Assembly (NCBI RefSeq): GCF_002090095.1
Contig: NZ_BBRJ01000002.1
Span: 434,001-498,000, forward strand
Direction of reading: 5' to 3'
DNA length: 64,000 nt
Source of the DNA: Demequina sp. NBRC 110053
GTDB lineage: Bacteria; Actinomycetota; Actinomycetes; Actinomycetales; Demequinaceae
Position 1 is the first letter of the stretch. Each line of letters begins with the position of its first letter. Below the pieces are notes generated by a model, which worked only from the letters and a program-made list of their open reading frames with translations, had not been told where the DNA came from and did not search any database. The translations under genes were made by a program, and so were the position numbers. This document shows, in pieces, positions 20,101-30,711 of this stretch.

Positions 20101-22901
20101 GGATCGACGGACGAGCGGTGGACGGCGCTCCCGAACCGGGACAGTGCCTGCGCACCTTCCTGCGCGAGGCCGGCGCGACCGAGGTCAAGAAGGGATGCGA
20201 CTCTGGCGACTGCGGAGCGTGCTCGGTCCTGGTCGACGGCGCCCCGGTCCACTCATGCATCACCCCTGCTCAGCGCGCCGTCGGCCGGGACGTGACCACC
20301 GCGGGCGGGCTGGCGCCAGGCGACGCCCTGGCGCCGGTGCAGGAGGCGCTCGTCGACCACTTCGGCTTCCAGTGCGGCTTCTGCTCGCCCGGCATGGCCG
20401 TGACCGCCTCCACGCTCACGCCCGAGCAGCTCGCCGACCTGCCGCGAACCATGCGCGGCAACCTGTGCCGCTGCACCGGGTACCGACCCATCGCGACCGC
20501 CATCAGGCACGGGCTGTGCGGCGACGACGGCGAGTGCGGCGGCTGCGTGCGCGCAGCCGGCGCCCCTGCCGGAGAGGGCGTGGGCGCGTCCGCGTCGCCC
20601 GCGCCCGCGCGCCGGATCGTGCAGGGGCGCGAGCGCTTCACGTTTGACGAGGTGCCCGCCGGTCTCGCACACGTCGCCGTCGTGGGGTCGCCCCATGCGC
20701 ATGCTCGCGTTGTCACCATTGACGCGAGCGCGGCACTCGCGATGGACGGTGTGCTCGCCGTGCTGACGCACGAGGACGCGCCCGACGTGCGCTTCTCGAC
20801 CGCCAGGCACGAGCACCGCGAGGACGACCCCGACGACACGCGCATCCTCGACACGGTGATGAGGTTCGTCGGTCAGCGCGTCGCCGTGGTCGTGGCGGAG
20901 TCCGCCCGCATCGCGCAGCGCGCCGCCGCGCTGATCGCCGTCGACTACGAGGTCCTGCCCGCCGTCCTCGACCCCGAGCAGGCGCGCTCCCCTGGCGCTC
21001 ACGTGATACATCCTGAGCGGTCGGCAGCCGATCGCGTCGCCGATGCCTCGCGCAACGTCGTCGCGGCCACGCACGAAGGCGACGACGTCGAGCAGGCACT
21101 GGGCGCATCGGCCGTCACCACCGCAGGCACCTGGCGGACGTCCCGCGTGTCGCACGCGCAGCTCGAGACGCACGGGTCGATCGCATGGGTCGCGGACGAC
21201 GGACGCCTCACGGTGCGGACGTCGTCCCAGGTGCCGTTCCTCGTCCGCGACGAGCTGGCGAGGATCCTGGGGCGCTCGCGCGAGTCCGTGCGAGTGTTCA
21301 CCACCCGGGTGGGAGGCGGCTTCGGCGGCAAGCAGGAGATGTTCACCGAGGACATCGCCGCGCTCGCCGCGCTCGCGGTCGGCCGTCCGGTGGCCTACGA
21401 GATGACGCGCGAGGAGGAGTTCGTGCGCACCGCCGTGCGCCACCCCTTCCGCGTCTCGGTGCGCGCAGGGGCGGACGCCGACGGGCGTCTCACCGCGCTC
21501 GCCGTGGACGCGCTGAGCGACACCGGCGCGTACGGCAACCATGCGATCGGCGTGCTGTTCCACGGCTGCTCGGAGTCGATGGCTGTGTACGACGTGCCCG
21601 TCAAGCGCCTCGACGCCGAGGCCGTCTACACGAACACCGTGCCGTCGGGCGCTTTCCGCGGCTACGGGCTAGGGCAGGTGATCTTCGCCATCGAGTCCGC
21701 GCTCGACGACCTCGCTCTGCAGCTCGGCATCGACCCGTTCGAGATGCGGCGCATCAACGCCGCGCGGCCCGGCGACCCGTTGGTGGTCGCAGGCCACGCC
21801 GAGGACGACCTGGTGTTCGGGTCATACGGCCTCGACCAGTGTCTGGACCTCGCACAGGCTTCGCTCGCCGAGCCCGACGACGTCCCGGCGCCGCCCGGGT
21901 GGCTCGTGGGCGAGGGCATGGCGACGTCGATGATCGCGACCGTGCCGCCGCGCGGCCACCTGGCCGACGCCTCCGTGGCGCTGTCGCCGGACGGCCAGGT
22001 GACCGTCAGCGTGGGCACCGCGGAGTTCGGCAACGGCTCGGTCACGGTTCACTCGCAGATCGCGGCCGAGGTGCTCGGGGTGCGGCGGTCGAGCGTGACG
22101 GTGATCCATGGCGACACCGACCTCGCGAGTCACGACACCGGAGCATTCGGGTCGACGGGCATCACCGTGGCCGGCAAGGCCGTGCATGCGGCATGTGAGA
22201 CGCTCCGCGATGCGCTCCTCCGCGCCGGCGCGCAAGCGCTGGGGCTTGCGGCAGAGCAGTGCGAGCTGACGCCCGAAGGCGTGCGGGCGCTCCGCCGTGA
22301 GGGCATGGCTCACGACGACGCGGACACCGACGATCCGGCCACCGCCGATGCGACGCCGCTCCCGCGGCTCGCCGCATGGCCGGACGTGATCGCCGCGCTT
22401 GAGCCGGCGCATCGGCGTGACGGGCACGCCTGGGCCGACAGCGGACTCGACCAGCGCGTGCGCTCCGTCGCCTTCAACGTGCAGGCCTTCCGCGTGGCAG
22501 TGCGTCCCGAGACCGGGGAGGTGCGAATCCTGCGGTCGGTGCATGCCGCGGATGCGGGCGTGGTGATGAACCCCGAGCAGTGCCGTGGCCAGGTCGAGGG
22601 TGGCGTGGCGCAGGGCATCGGCTCGGCGCTGTACGAGGAGGTGCTGATCGACGGCGACGGTGCGATCGCAAATCCCGCCTTCCGTCAGTACCGGGTGCCA
22701 CAGATGGCAGACGTGCCGCTGACGCATGTGATGTTCGCGGACACGTCGGACGAGCTGGGACCGATGGGCGCCAAGTCGATGTCGGAGTCCCCCTACAACC
22801 CCGTGGCGCCGGCGCTCGCGAATGCCATCCGCCGTGCAACCGGGGTCAGGCCATTCGAGCTGCCGATGACCCGCGACCGAGTTTGGCGCCTTCTCGCCTA
22901 G
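20097..22901 (+). CDS. Xanthine dehydrogenase, fused [2Fe-2S] and molybdopterin subunits
   Basis: A 934-residue protein that hydroxylates hypoxanthine and xanthine to urate. The N-terminal ferredoxin-type cluster is [12 protein letters not shown] with Cys34, Cys39, Cys42 and Cys54. The second [2Fe-2S] site is QCGFCSPG (Cys93, Cys96) and NLCRCTGY (Cys124, Cys126). After a low-complexity linker (about 150-175), the molybdenum domains show [24 protein letters not shown] and, near the end, [13 protein letters not shown] with the probable catalytic Glu. The GTG start overlaps xdhB (GTGA). Fusion of the FeS and Mo parts with a separate FAD subunit is less common than three subunits. Another purine- or aldehyde-type molybdenum hydroxylase is possible, but the setting favours xanthine. 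Confidence 0.9.
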   Translation: MRIDGRAVDGAPEPGQCLRTFLREAGATEVKKGCDSGDCGACSVLVDGAPVHSCITPAQRAVGRDVTTAGGLAPGDALAPVQEALVDHFGFQCGFCSPGMAVTASTLTPEQLADLPRTMRGNLCRCTGYRPIATAIRHGLCGDDGECGGCVRAAGAPAGEGVGASASPAPARRIVQGRERFTFDEVPAGLAHVAVVGSPHAHARVVTIDASAALAMDGVLAVLTHEDAPDVRFSTARHEHREDDPDDTRILDTVMRFVGQRVAVVVAESARIAQRAAALIAVDYEVLPAVLDPEQARSPGAHVIHPERSAADRVADASRNVVAATHEGDDVEQALGASAVTTAGTWRTSRVSHAQLETHGSIAWVADDGRLTVRTSSQVPFLVRDELARILGRSRESVRVFTTRVGGGFGGKQEMFTEDIAALAALAVGRPVAYEMTREEEFVRTAVRHPFRVSVRAGADADGRLTALAVDALSDTGAYGNHAIGVLFHGCSESMAVYDVPVKRLDAEAVYTNTVPSGAFRGYGLGQVIFAIESALDDLALQLGIDPFEMRRINAARPGDPLVVAGHAEDDLVFGSYGLDQCLDLAQASLAEPDDVPAPPGWLVGEGMATSMIATVPPRGHLADASVALSPDGQVTVSVGTAEFGNGSVTVHSQIAAEVLGVRRSSVTVIHGDTDLASHDTGAFGSTGITVAGKAVHAACETLRDALLRAGAQALGLAAEQCELTPEGVRALRREGMAHDDADTDDPATADATPLPRLAAWPDVIAALEPAHRRDGHAWADSGLDQRVRSVAFNVQAFRVAVRPETGEVRILRSVHAADAGVVMNPEQCRGQVEGGVAQGIGSALYEEVLIDGDGAIANPAFRQYRVPQMADVPLTHVMFADTSDELGPMGAKSMSESPYNPVAPALANAIRRATGVRPFELPMTRDRVWRLLA

Positions 22902-22914
22902 CCCTCAAAGACCC

Positions 22915-22975
22915 GGCCAATGGGACCCAATTCGCTCCTTAAGGCCCTGACATGAGCGAATAGGGCCCCATTCGC
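22915..22975. repeat. 61-bp two-palindrome intergenic repeat, copy A
   Basis: Read on the minus strand it matches copy B (57316-57376) at about 43 of 61 positions with no gap. It has a near-palindrome GCGAATAGGGCCCCATTCGC at 22956-22975, a central AAGGCC block, and a second GGGnCCC dyad at 22917-22935. It lies between the convergent stops at 22901 and 23007, where it could act as a terminator. Confidence 0.7.
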
Positions 22976-23006
22976 CGGGTGGGGAGGGCCGATGCGCTGG
23001 CTGGGC

Positions 23007-24005
23007 TCAGGTGGTGGGGATGGGCCTCGCGTGGATGGGGCCCGCGGTCTCGCTCAGGCGCTCGGCACTCGCGCGCCGAGCATCTGCGATGAGCTCACCG
23101 ACGATGGAGATCGCGGTCTCGGCAGGCGTGACGGCGCCGATGTCCAGCCCGATGGGGCTGCGCAGTCGAGCCAGCGCCGTCTCGCTGACTCCGGCCTCGC
23201 GCAGCAGCTCCCGCCTGCGGGCATCCGTCCGGCGCGAGCCCATGGCGCCCACGTAGCCAGCATCGGTCGCAAGCGCGGCGACGAGGGCGGGGATGTCGAA
23301 GCGCTCCTCGTGCGTCAGCACGCAGATGGCGTCGCGGGCGCCCAAGCGCGCCCTCGTCACGTACTCCTCCGGCCACGCGCGGATCACCTCGTGCGCATCC
23401 GGGTGACGTTCCACCGTCGCGAACGCGGGCCGCGCGTCCACCACCGTGACGCGGTACCCGAGGGGGCGCGCCGCCGTCGCCAGCGCGGACGAGAAGTCGA
23501 CGGCGCCCACGATGATCAGCTGCGGCGCATTGGTGCGCCTCACCTGCAAGTACCCGCCGGTCACGGTGGCGATGTCCTCGCCGTCGGGCACGGCGCCCGC
23601 CGAGACCGCGCCATCGGCGAGCGAGATCTCGACCGACGCGCCGCGCCCCTCGGCGGCGAGGCGAAGCTGCTCCCTCACGTGCGCATCGGCCGGCCCCAGC
23701 ACGGAAGCGACGACTCCCAGGTGACCGCCGCACGCGAGACCGGCCGCGAGCGCATCGTCGTCCGAGAGCCCTAGGTCTCGCGACGCGCTCCCGAGCGATC
23801 CCGTGAGCGCCGCGACCGCGAGGTCGTGGGCCTCGGACTCGACGCAGCCGCCCGAGATCGCGCCGATCACCCGGCCGTCGTCGGTCACCGCCATGGCGGA
23901 GCCGACGGCGCGCGGAGCGGAGCCGTGCACGGCCGCGACCGTGACGACGCCCACGCGGTGGCCAGCCTCGAGCGCACGCTCAAGCTCGGCGGCGATGTCC
24001 AACAT
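23007..24005 (-). CDS. xdhC: XdhC/CoxI family molybdenum hydroxylase maturation factor
   Basis: A 332-residue protein. Family knowledge: XdhC binds molybdenum cofactor and inserts its sulfurated form into xanthine dehydrogenase. Seen: an N-terminal XdhC_CoxI domain (VTVAAVHGSAPRAVGSAMAV, ISGGCVESE) and a C-terminal Rossmann-like domain (LIIVGAVDFSSALA, VGAMGSRRT, PIGLDIGAVTPAETAISI). It is convergent with the Xdh genes rather than in their operon. The start is fixed by TACACT 6 nt before the ATG. It is divergent from allantoinase. Confidence 0.9.
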   Translation of the reverse strand: MLDIAAELERALEAGHRVGVVTVAAVHGSAPRAVGSAMAVTDDGRVIGAISGGCVESEAHDLAVAALTGSLGSASRDLGLSDDDALAAGLACGGHLGVVASVLGPADAHVREQLRLAAEGRGASVEISLADGAVSAGAVPDGEDIATVTGGYLQVRRTNAPQLIIVGAVDFSSALATAARPLGYRVTVVDARPAFATVERHPDAHEVIRAWPEEYVTRARLGARDAICVLTHEERFDIPALVAALATDAGYVGAMGSRRTDARRRELLREAGVSETALARLRSPIGLDIGAVTPAETAISIVGELIADARRASAERLSETAGPIHARPIPTT

Positions 24006-24011
24006 CCTCGC

Positions 24012-24033
24012 AGTGTACGAGGGCGGTGTTTCG
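24012..24033 (-). promoter_or_regulatory. Leaderless xdhC promoter with CGAAACACCGC element
   Basis: On the minus strand CGAAACACCGC (24033-24023), then 5 nt, then the -10 TACACT (24017-24012), then 6 nt to the ATG. Sixteen of these 22 positions are identical to the importer promoter at 19.1 kb. Confidence 0.55.
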
Positions 24034-24132
24034 CCGGCGTTGCCGCTGCTTCGCGCCACGGCGGACATGCCGACGTGGGCGGTGCGCCACCAGTGGTCAC
24101 CGGCTCGACACGCGCGCGCAACATCGGAGTCG

Positions 24133-24138
24133 TACCCT
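24133..24138 (+). promoter_or_regulatory. -10 hexamer of a leaderless allantoinase promoter
   Basis: TACCCT with 6 nt to the ATG at 24145; no ribosome binding site. It is divergent from the xdhC promoter in a 139-bp shared region. Confidence 0.5.
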
Positions 24139-24144
24139 CGCGGC

Positions 24145-25506
24145 ATGACCGACTTCGACCTCGTGATCCGCGCCGACCGGGTGCTGATCGATGGCCGCTG
24201 GCGTGCGCAGGCCCTTGGGGTCAAGGACGGCGTGATCGCGCGCATCGGCCCGCGGCACGCGGAGTGGAGCGCCCTCGAGATCGTCTCGGTGCCGTCCGAC
24301 CAGGTGCTCATCCCGGGCGTGGTGGACACCCACGTCCACGTCAACGAGCCGGGCCGCACCGAGTGGGAGGGCTTCGCGACCGCGACGCGCGCCGCCGCGG
24401 CCGGGGGCGTGACAACCATCATCGACATGCCGCTGAACTCGATCCCACCCACGACCACGGTGGAGGCGCTCGCCCTCAAGCGCAAGGTCGCCGCGCCGCA
24501 GGCCAGCGTCGACGTGGGGTTCTGGGGTGGGGCGATCCCGGCGAGTCTCGGTACGCTGCGACCGCTGCACGACGAGGGCGTGTTCGGATTCAAGGCGTTC
24601 CTGTCCCCCTCTGGCGTCGACGAGTTCCCGCACCTGACCGCGAGCCAGCTGCGCGAGGCGCTCGCCGAGACGGCCGAGTTCGGCGGCATGGTGATCGTGC
24701 ATGCGGAGGACCCCGACCGCCTCGAGTCCCACGGCGGGGGGCGCTACTACGAGGACTTCCTCGCCTCACGGCCGGACACCTCGGAGACCAGCGCCATCGC
24801 GATGGTCATCTCCGCCCTGCGTGCGACGGGCGGCCGGGCGCACATCCTGCACCTGAGCTCCGCGAAGGCGCTCAACGCGATCCGTGGCGCCAGGGCCGAG
24901 GGACTCCAGCTCACGGTCGAGACCTGTCCCCACTACCTGGTGCTCGACGCTGGGCACATCGACGACGGCGCGACCCAGTTCAAGTGCTGCCCACCGGTGC
25001 GCGACGCGTCCAACCGCGAGGCGCTGTGGGAGGCGCTGCTCGACGGCACCATCGACTTCATCGCCTCCGATCACTCTCCGGCGACGCCCGACCTCAAGCT
25101 CGACGGCGACTTCGGGCGAGCCTGGGGTGGGATCTCTGGCCTGCAGGTGATGCTCGCCGCCGTCGCGAACGGCGCGCGCGAGCGCGACATCCCGCTCGCG
25201 ACGGCACTGTCGTGGCTGACCGCCAGGCCTGCGGCGTTCGCCGGGCTGGTGGACAAGGGCACCATTCGGGAGGGCGCGCGGGCGGATCTCGTGGTCTTCG
25301 CTCCCGACCGCGCGTGGACGGTGGATCCGGCGAGGCTCGAGCATCGCCACGCGGTGACGGCGTTCGGCGGGCGGACGCTTGCCGGCCGGACCCTGCGCAC
25401 CTGGGTGGGCGGCAGGCAGGCCCACCCGCACATCGACGAGGAGCCGCCCCCTGGCAGGCTGCTGCGGCGCTCAGCCGCCGCTCCCGAGCGCGCGACGGCT
25501 CGCTGA
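24145..25506 (+). CDS. allB: Allantoinase
   Basis: A 453-residue cyclic amidohydrolase that opens allantoin to allantoate. Seen: the metal motif GVVDTHVHVNEPGRTEWEG (the NEPGR run is typical of allantoinase), the lysine expected to be carboxylated in FGFKAFLSPSG, then VHAEDP, ETCPHYL and IASDHSP (final metal Asp). The length is normal. The uricase gene follows 42 bp downstream on the same strand, then guanine deaminase, so allB-uricase-guaD is probably one operon. Confidence 0.95.
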   Translation: MTDFDLVIRADRVLIDGRWRAQALGVKDGVIARIGPRHAEWSALEIVSVPSDQVLIPGVVDTHVHVNEPGRTEWEGFATATRAAAAGGVTTIIDMPLNSIPPTTTVEALALKRKVAAPQASVDVGFWGGAIPASLGTLRPLHDEGVFGFKAFLSPSGVDEFPHLTASQLREALAETAEFGGMVIVHAEDPDRLESHGGGRYYEDFLASRPDTSETSAIAMVISALRATGGRAHILHLSSAKALNAIRGARAEGLQLTVETCPHYLVLDAGHIDDGATQFKCCPPVRDASNREALWEALLDGTIDFIASDHSPATPDLKLDGDFGRAWGGISGLQVMLAAVANGARERDIPLATALSWLTARPAAFAGLVDKGTIREGARADLVVFAPDRAWTVDPARLEHRHAVTAFGGRTLAGRTLRTWVGGRQAHPHIDEEPPPGRLLRRSAAAPERATAR

Positions 25507-25548
25507 GCCAGGATGGACCAGGGCATGCGTGCCCGACGAGAGGACGCC

Positions 25549-26499
25549 ATGGGCATCAGACTGGGAGACCACCAGTACGGCAAGGCCGAGAACCGCATCG
25601 TGCGGATCGTCCGCGACAGCGCGCGACACGAGATCCGCGACGTCAACGTGTCGACGTGCCTGCGCGGCACATTCGACGATGCGCACCTGACCGGCGACCA
25701 GGCGAACGTGCTGCCCACCGACACCCAGAAGCAGACGGCCTACGCCTTTGCGAAGACGGTGGGTCTCGAGTCGATCGAGCGCTACGGCCTCGCACTCGCC
25801 ACGCACTTCGTGACGGACATCGAGCCGGTCACGGGAGCGCGCGTCGAGATCGAGGAGTACCCCTGGGTGAGGGTGACAGCGCCCAGCGCCGATGCGCCTG
25901 CCGGGAGCGAGCACGACCACGCAGGGCACGACCATGCAGGGCACGACCATGCATGGGTGCGCGCGGGCCAGGAGGTGCGCACCGCCACGGTCACCGTCCA
26001 GGACGACGGCGTGTGGATCACGGGCGGGCTCAAGGACCTCACGATCCTCAAGTCGACCGGCTCGGAGTTCCACGGGTTCCTCGAGGACGAGTACACGGTG
26101 CTCGAGCCCACCACCGACCGGGTGATGGCGACGTCGCTGGTCGCGCGCTGGCGGTTCGGCGAGATCGACGCGGGCAGCCTCGACTTCGACGGCCTGTACA
26201 ACCGCGTCAAGGCGATCCTGACGGCGACGTTCGCGAACCACCATTCGCTCGCCCTGCAGCAGACCATGTACGAGATGGGCAAGGCGGTGCTCGAGGCGGT
26301 GCCGGAGCTCGTCGAGGTGCGCCTGGCGGCTCCGAACAAGCACCACTTCCTGTACGACCTGGGCCGGTTCGGGATCGACAACGCGGGCGAGGTGTTCCAC
26401 GCCGACGACCGCCCCTACGGCCTGATCCAGGCCTCCGTGATCCGCGACGACGCGCCCGACGCTGGTCGCGCGTGGGACCAGTACTCGGGACTCGTGTGA
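25549..26499 (+). CDS. Uricase (urate oxidase) with a His-rich repeat insert
   Basis: A 316-residue cofactor-free oxidase that converts urate and O2 to 5-hydroxyisourate. Seen: YGKAENRIVRI with the catalytic-lysine region near the N-terminus, the T-fold signature VLPTDTQKQTAYAFAK with the paired Thr, and SEFHGFLEDEYTVLEPT plus the NKHHFLYDL motif in the second half. AGAGGA lies 5 nt before the ATG at 25549; an upstream start in the same frame lacks similarity. Residues about 121-135 contain three tandem copies of (E/G)HDHA encoded by a 15-bp repeat, an expansion of a conserved HDHA/DHSF loop. Confidence 0.95.
   Translation: MGIRLGDHQYGKAENRIVRIVRDSARHEIRDVNVSTCLRGTFDDAHLTGDQANVLPTDTQKQTAYAFAKTVGLESIERYGLALATHFVTDIEPVTGARVEIEEYPWVRVTAPSADAPAGSEHDHAGHDHAGHDHAWVRAGQEVRTATVTVQDDGVWITGGLKDLTILKSTGSEFHGFLEDEYTVLEPTTDRVMATSLVARWRFGEIDAGSLDFDGLYNRVKAILTATFANHHSLALQQTMYEMGKAVLEAVPELVEVRLAAPNKHHFLYDLGRFGIDNAGEVFHADDRPYGLIQASVIRDDAPDAGRAWDQYSGLV
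25909..25953 (+). repeat. Three 15-bp tandem repeats inside the uricase gene
   Basis: Units 25909-25923, 25924-25938 and 25939-25953. The last two are identical (GGGCACGACCATGCA) and the first differs at three positions. They encode EHDHA, GHDHA and GHDHA. The 15-bp unit keeps the frame, so copy number can change without inactivating the gene. Confidence 0.9.
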
Positions 26500-26506
26500 G
26501 GCCGGC

Positions 26507-27910
26507 ATGACGCGGGTCTATCGCGCTCACATCTTCCACATCGCGGGCGCGCCGGCGCAGGCGGACGTCGCCGCGCACCTCGTGTCCCTCCCCGACGGCG
26601 CGATGGCTGTCGACGGCGAGGGAAGGGTCGCGTGGATAGGCGACCACGCGGAACTGCCGGCGACGTTCGCCGAGGCGCCCGTAACCGAGGCGGACTACCT
26701 CCTTCCAGGCTTCGTCGACAGCCACGTCCACTTCCCCCAGGCATACGCGACCGCCGCCCACGGCGGCGGGCAGCTGCTCGAGTGGCTCGACCACTGCATC
26801 TTCCCCACCGAGGCGCAATACGCGGACCACGAGTTCGCTGACCGCGCGGCACGCTACTTCACGCGCCGTCGCATCGCGGCCGGCACCACCGCGGCGATGG
26901 TCTTCGGCTCGGCCTTCCCCGTCGCTCAGGACGCGCTGTACCGCGAGACCCTCGCGGCTGGCCTCCGGATCGTGTCAGGGAGGGGCGTGCAGACGACCGG
27001 CCCAGCCACCGCATCGGCCCTCATCACGGGCGAACGCGAAGCGATCGAGCTGGTCGCCGCAGAGATCGACCACTGGCATGCCGTCGACACCGGCGACCCG
27101 CGCACCGCGAAGGTGCAGGTGGCGGTCGTGCCGCGGTTCTCGTTGTCGGTGACGCGCACCACGCTGCACGCGATGGGCGAGCTGTATGAGGAGGCTCGCA
27201 TGCGCGGCGTCTACTTCCACAGCCACCTCAACGAGAACAACCGCAAGGGCGACGGCGAGATCGCGGCGGTGCTCGGCACGTATGGCGTGGACTCCTACCT
27301 GGACACCTACGACGGGCGTTTCCTCGAGGGCTCACGCATGGGAGGTCACTCCCTGCTGGGCAGGCGCTCGACGCTCGCTCACGCCGTGCACTCGCAGCCC
27401 GGCGAGCTGGCACGGATGGCGGAGACGGGGACCTCGATCGCGCACTGCCCCACGTCGCAGCTCTTCCTGGGCTCGGGCACCATGCCGTGGCGCGCGACCG
27501 TCCGCGCCGGCGTCAACGTCGCGCTGGGAACGGACATCGGAGCCGGGGACGAGTGGCTCATCTCGCGCGTGGCCGGCGACTGCTACAAGGTCCACATCTC
27601 CGAGCAGGGCGACTCCGGCACCGCTCTGCACCCGGCGGAGCTGCTGTTCGCGGCGACGCTCGCGGGCGCCCGGGCCCTCGACATGGAGCACGCGTTCGGC
27701 AACCTCGACGTGGGCAAGGATGCGGACTTCCTGCTGATCGACACGTCGCGGTGGGAGCCGCTCGACGGGATGCTGTCGATGGGCATCCGGTCCGACGACG
27801 AGGAGCAGTCGACGCTGGAGGAGCTCTTCACGCTGCTCGTGGGCCTGCGCCAGCCGGCCATCCGCGAGGTCTACGTGCAGGGCGAGCGCGCCGTGGCGCC
27901 GCCGCTGTAG
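26507..27910 (+). CDS. guaD: Guanine deaminase
   Basis: A 467-residue amidohydrolase that deaminates guanine to xanthine, the substrate of Xdh. Seen: metal motif FVDSHVHFPQ, substrate-region QLLEWLDHCIFPTE typical of guanine deaminase, YFHSHLNENN, LAHAVHSQPGE, HCPTSQLFLGSG and GTDIGAGDEW. It starts 7 bp after the uricase stop, completing the allB-uricase-guaD unit. GC content and codon use match the neighbours. Confidence 0.95.
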   Translation: MTRVYRAHIFHIAGAPAQADVAAHLVSLPDGAMAVDGEGRVAWIGDHAELPATFAEAPVTEADYLLPGFVDSHVHFPQAYATAAHGGGQLLEWLDHCIFPTEAQYADHEFADRAARYFTRRRIAAGTTAAMVFGSAFPVAQDALYRETLAAGLRIVSGRGVQTTGPATASALITGEREAIELVAAEIDHWHAVDTGDPRTAKVQVAVVPRFSLSVTRTTLHAMGELYEEARMRGVYFHSHLNENNRKGDGEIAAVLGTYGVDSYLDTYDGRFLEGSRMGGHSLLGRRSTLAHAVHSQPGELARMAETGTSIAHCPTSQLFLGSGTMPWRATVRAGVNVALGTDIGAGDEWLISRVAGDCYKVHISEQGDSGTALHPAELLFAATLAGARALDMEHAFGNLDVGKDADFLLIDTSRWEPLDGMLSMGIRSDDEEQSTLEELFTLLVGLRQPAIREVYVQGERAVAPPL

Positions 27911-27925
27911 CGCTCACTGCCCCCC

Positions 27926-27955
27926 CCCCACCTGAGTTTCAGGCGGTGCGTGGGG
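27926..27955 (+). terminator. Possible terminator after guaD
   Basis: CCTGA-GTT-TCAGG (27931-27943) is extended by CCCCA/TGGGG after a 7-nt bulge. A run of ten C (27920-27929) precedes it. Modest evidence. Confidence 0.3.
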
Positions 27956-28043
27956 TGGGTCTCGCGAGGCGCGCGTCTCCTGGTGGTGGCCCACCGACGC
28001 AGGCCTCGATAGCGTGGACCCAGCCCATCGGAGGAGACTCACC

Positions 28044-28310
28044 GTGCACCCCATCGCCAAGCGCTGCCTGACCTGGGCGATCGTCCTGGTCGTCGTCGGA
28101 GTGCTCGTCAGCATCTTCGGGCCCGACATCGTGTGGTGGTTCGATGACGTTCTCGGAGCCAACGCGGAGGTGGGCGCGTCGATCTTCTCCGTGCTCATGG
28201 AGATCATCCGCAGCTTCGCATTGCCCCTCGCGGCGGGTCTCGTCGCAGCGACCATCATCATCCAGACGCTCGCGCCCCGCCCCCTCGTCACAGGTGACGA
28301 GGAGGACTGA
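28044..28310 (+). CDS. Small two-helix membrane protein
   Basis: An 88-residue protein I do not recognise. Seen: a first hydrophobic segment (LTWAIVLVVVGVLVSIFG), an extracytoplasmic-looking loop with WWFDDVLGAN, a second hydrophobic segment (FALPLAAGLVAATIIIQTL) and an acidic tail ending TGDEED. GAGGAG lies 7 nt before the GTG start. It stands alone after guaD, on the same strand as the next small gene. No function can be given. Confidence 0.65.
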   Translation: MHPIAKRCLTWAIVLVVVGVLVSIFGPDIVWWFDDVLGANAEVGASIFSVLMEIIRSFALPLAAGLVAATIIIQTLAPRPLVTGDEED

Positions 28311-28387
28311 GCGTTCGCGTCTGACGGGCCTGGCCCGTCCGGCCGGCCGGCGTGTGGAGCCCTCGCGAGCGTGAGAGGATACCGGCC

Positions 28388-28663
28388 ATGGCCCTCGTCA
28401 CCGACCGCGTGCGTGAGCGCGCCGTCGAGGACTTCGGCACCGCCGCGACGCGCGTGCTCGGTGCCCTCGAGAACCTCTGGATCCCGACCGCGATCGACCC
28501 CGAGCGCATCCACGCCGCGGTCGTGATCGCCGCCCGCGGCAGCATCGGCCTCTTCGACGACGCCGCCGAGCACGCCGAGGACGACTGGCGCGATCTCCTG
28601 GACCGCGCGGGCCTCGCGGATGGCGACTGGCCCCAGCGCGTCCTCGAGCACTTCGGGCCGTAG
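28388..28663 (+). CDS. Hypothetical protein
   Basis: A 91-residue soluble, mostly helical acidic protein I do not recognise, with ERAVEDFGTAATRVLGALENLW and ending DWPQRVLEHFGP. The ATG at 28388 has GAGAGGA about 9 nt upstream. Codon use looks like real coding sequence (GC-rich third positions). It has no conserved catalytic motif that I can see and lies between the small membrane protein and pgi. Confidence 0.55.
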   Translation: MALVTDRVRERAVEDFGTAATRVLGALENLWIPTAIDPERIHAAVVIAARGSIGLFDDAAEHAEDDWRDLLDRAGLADGDWPQRVLEHFGP

Positions 28664-28827
28664 GCCAGACTCGATGCGCGCCAGCAGTCACTGAGCGCGA
28701 AGAGACCGCCCTGAACCAGCCGTCAGCGACTGCTGAGACGCGAGAACCCCTGGTCGGAGCCGGCCCACGCATCGGCTCCCCGCACGGGTGACCCGGAGGT
28801 CCCGGTGACGCGCGAGCCGCACCCGAC

Positions 28828-28833
28828 TAGCCT
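28828..28833 (+). promoter_or_regulatory. -10 hexamer of a leaderless pgi promoter
   Basis: TAGCCT, 7 nt before the GTG start at 28841. The 28664-28840 gap holds no other clear signal. Confidence 0.5.
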
Positions 28834-28840
28834 GGGTCAC

Positions 28841-30520
<1,680 letters not shown>

Positions 30521-30711
30521 CGCACGCGTTCAGAGTTCCCGACGGGTGCCCTGTCGTGGCGGCCGCGGTGGCCCTCGTGCGTGCTGCGGCCCGACACTCA
30601 CGAACATGCTGCGACGGACATTGCGCGTGTCGCGCCGCGCCGAGCGCTCGGGACCGGCGTGTCGCGCACCCATTGTTCGGAACCGTAGGAGGCGCGGGGC
30701 GGGCGTCCAGC

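Noticed and set aside
27920-27929. Run of ten C as a phase-variable tract
   Set aside because: It lies in the gap after the guaD stop, not in a coding frame or between promoter elements, so slippage would have no clear effect.
30521-30711. Continuation of deoD beyond the 44-codon fragment
   Set aside because: None of the three minus-strand frames shows the next DeoD motifs (the NMLGFTGTYKG region), so the rest of the gene is absent rather than frameshifted.
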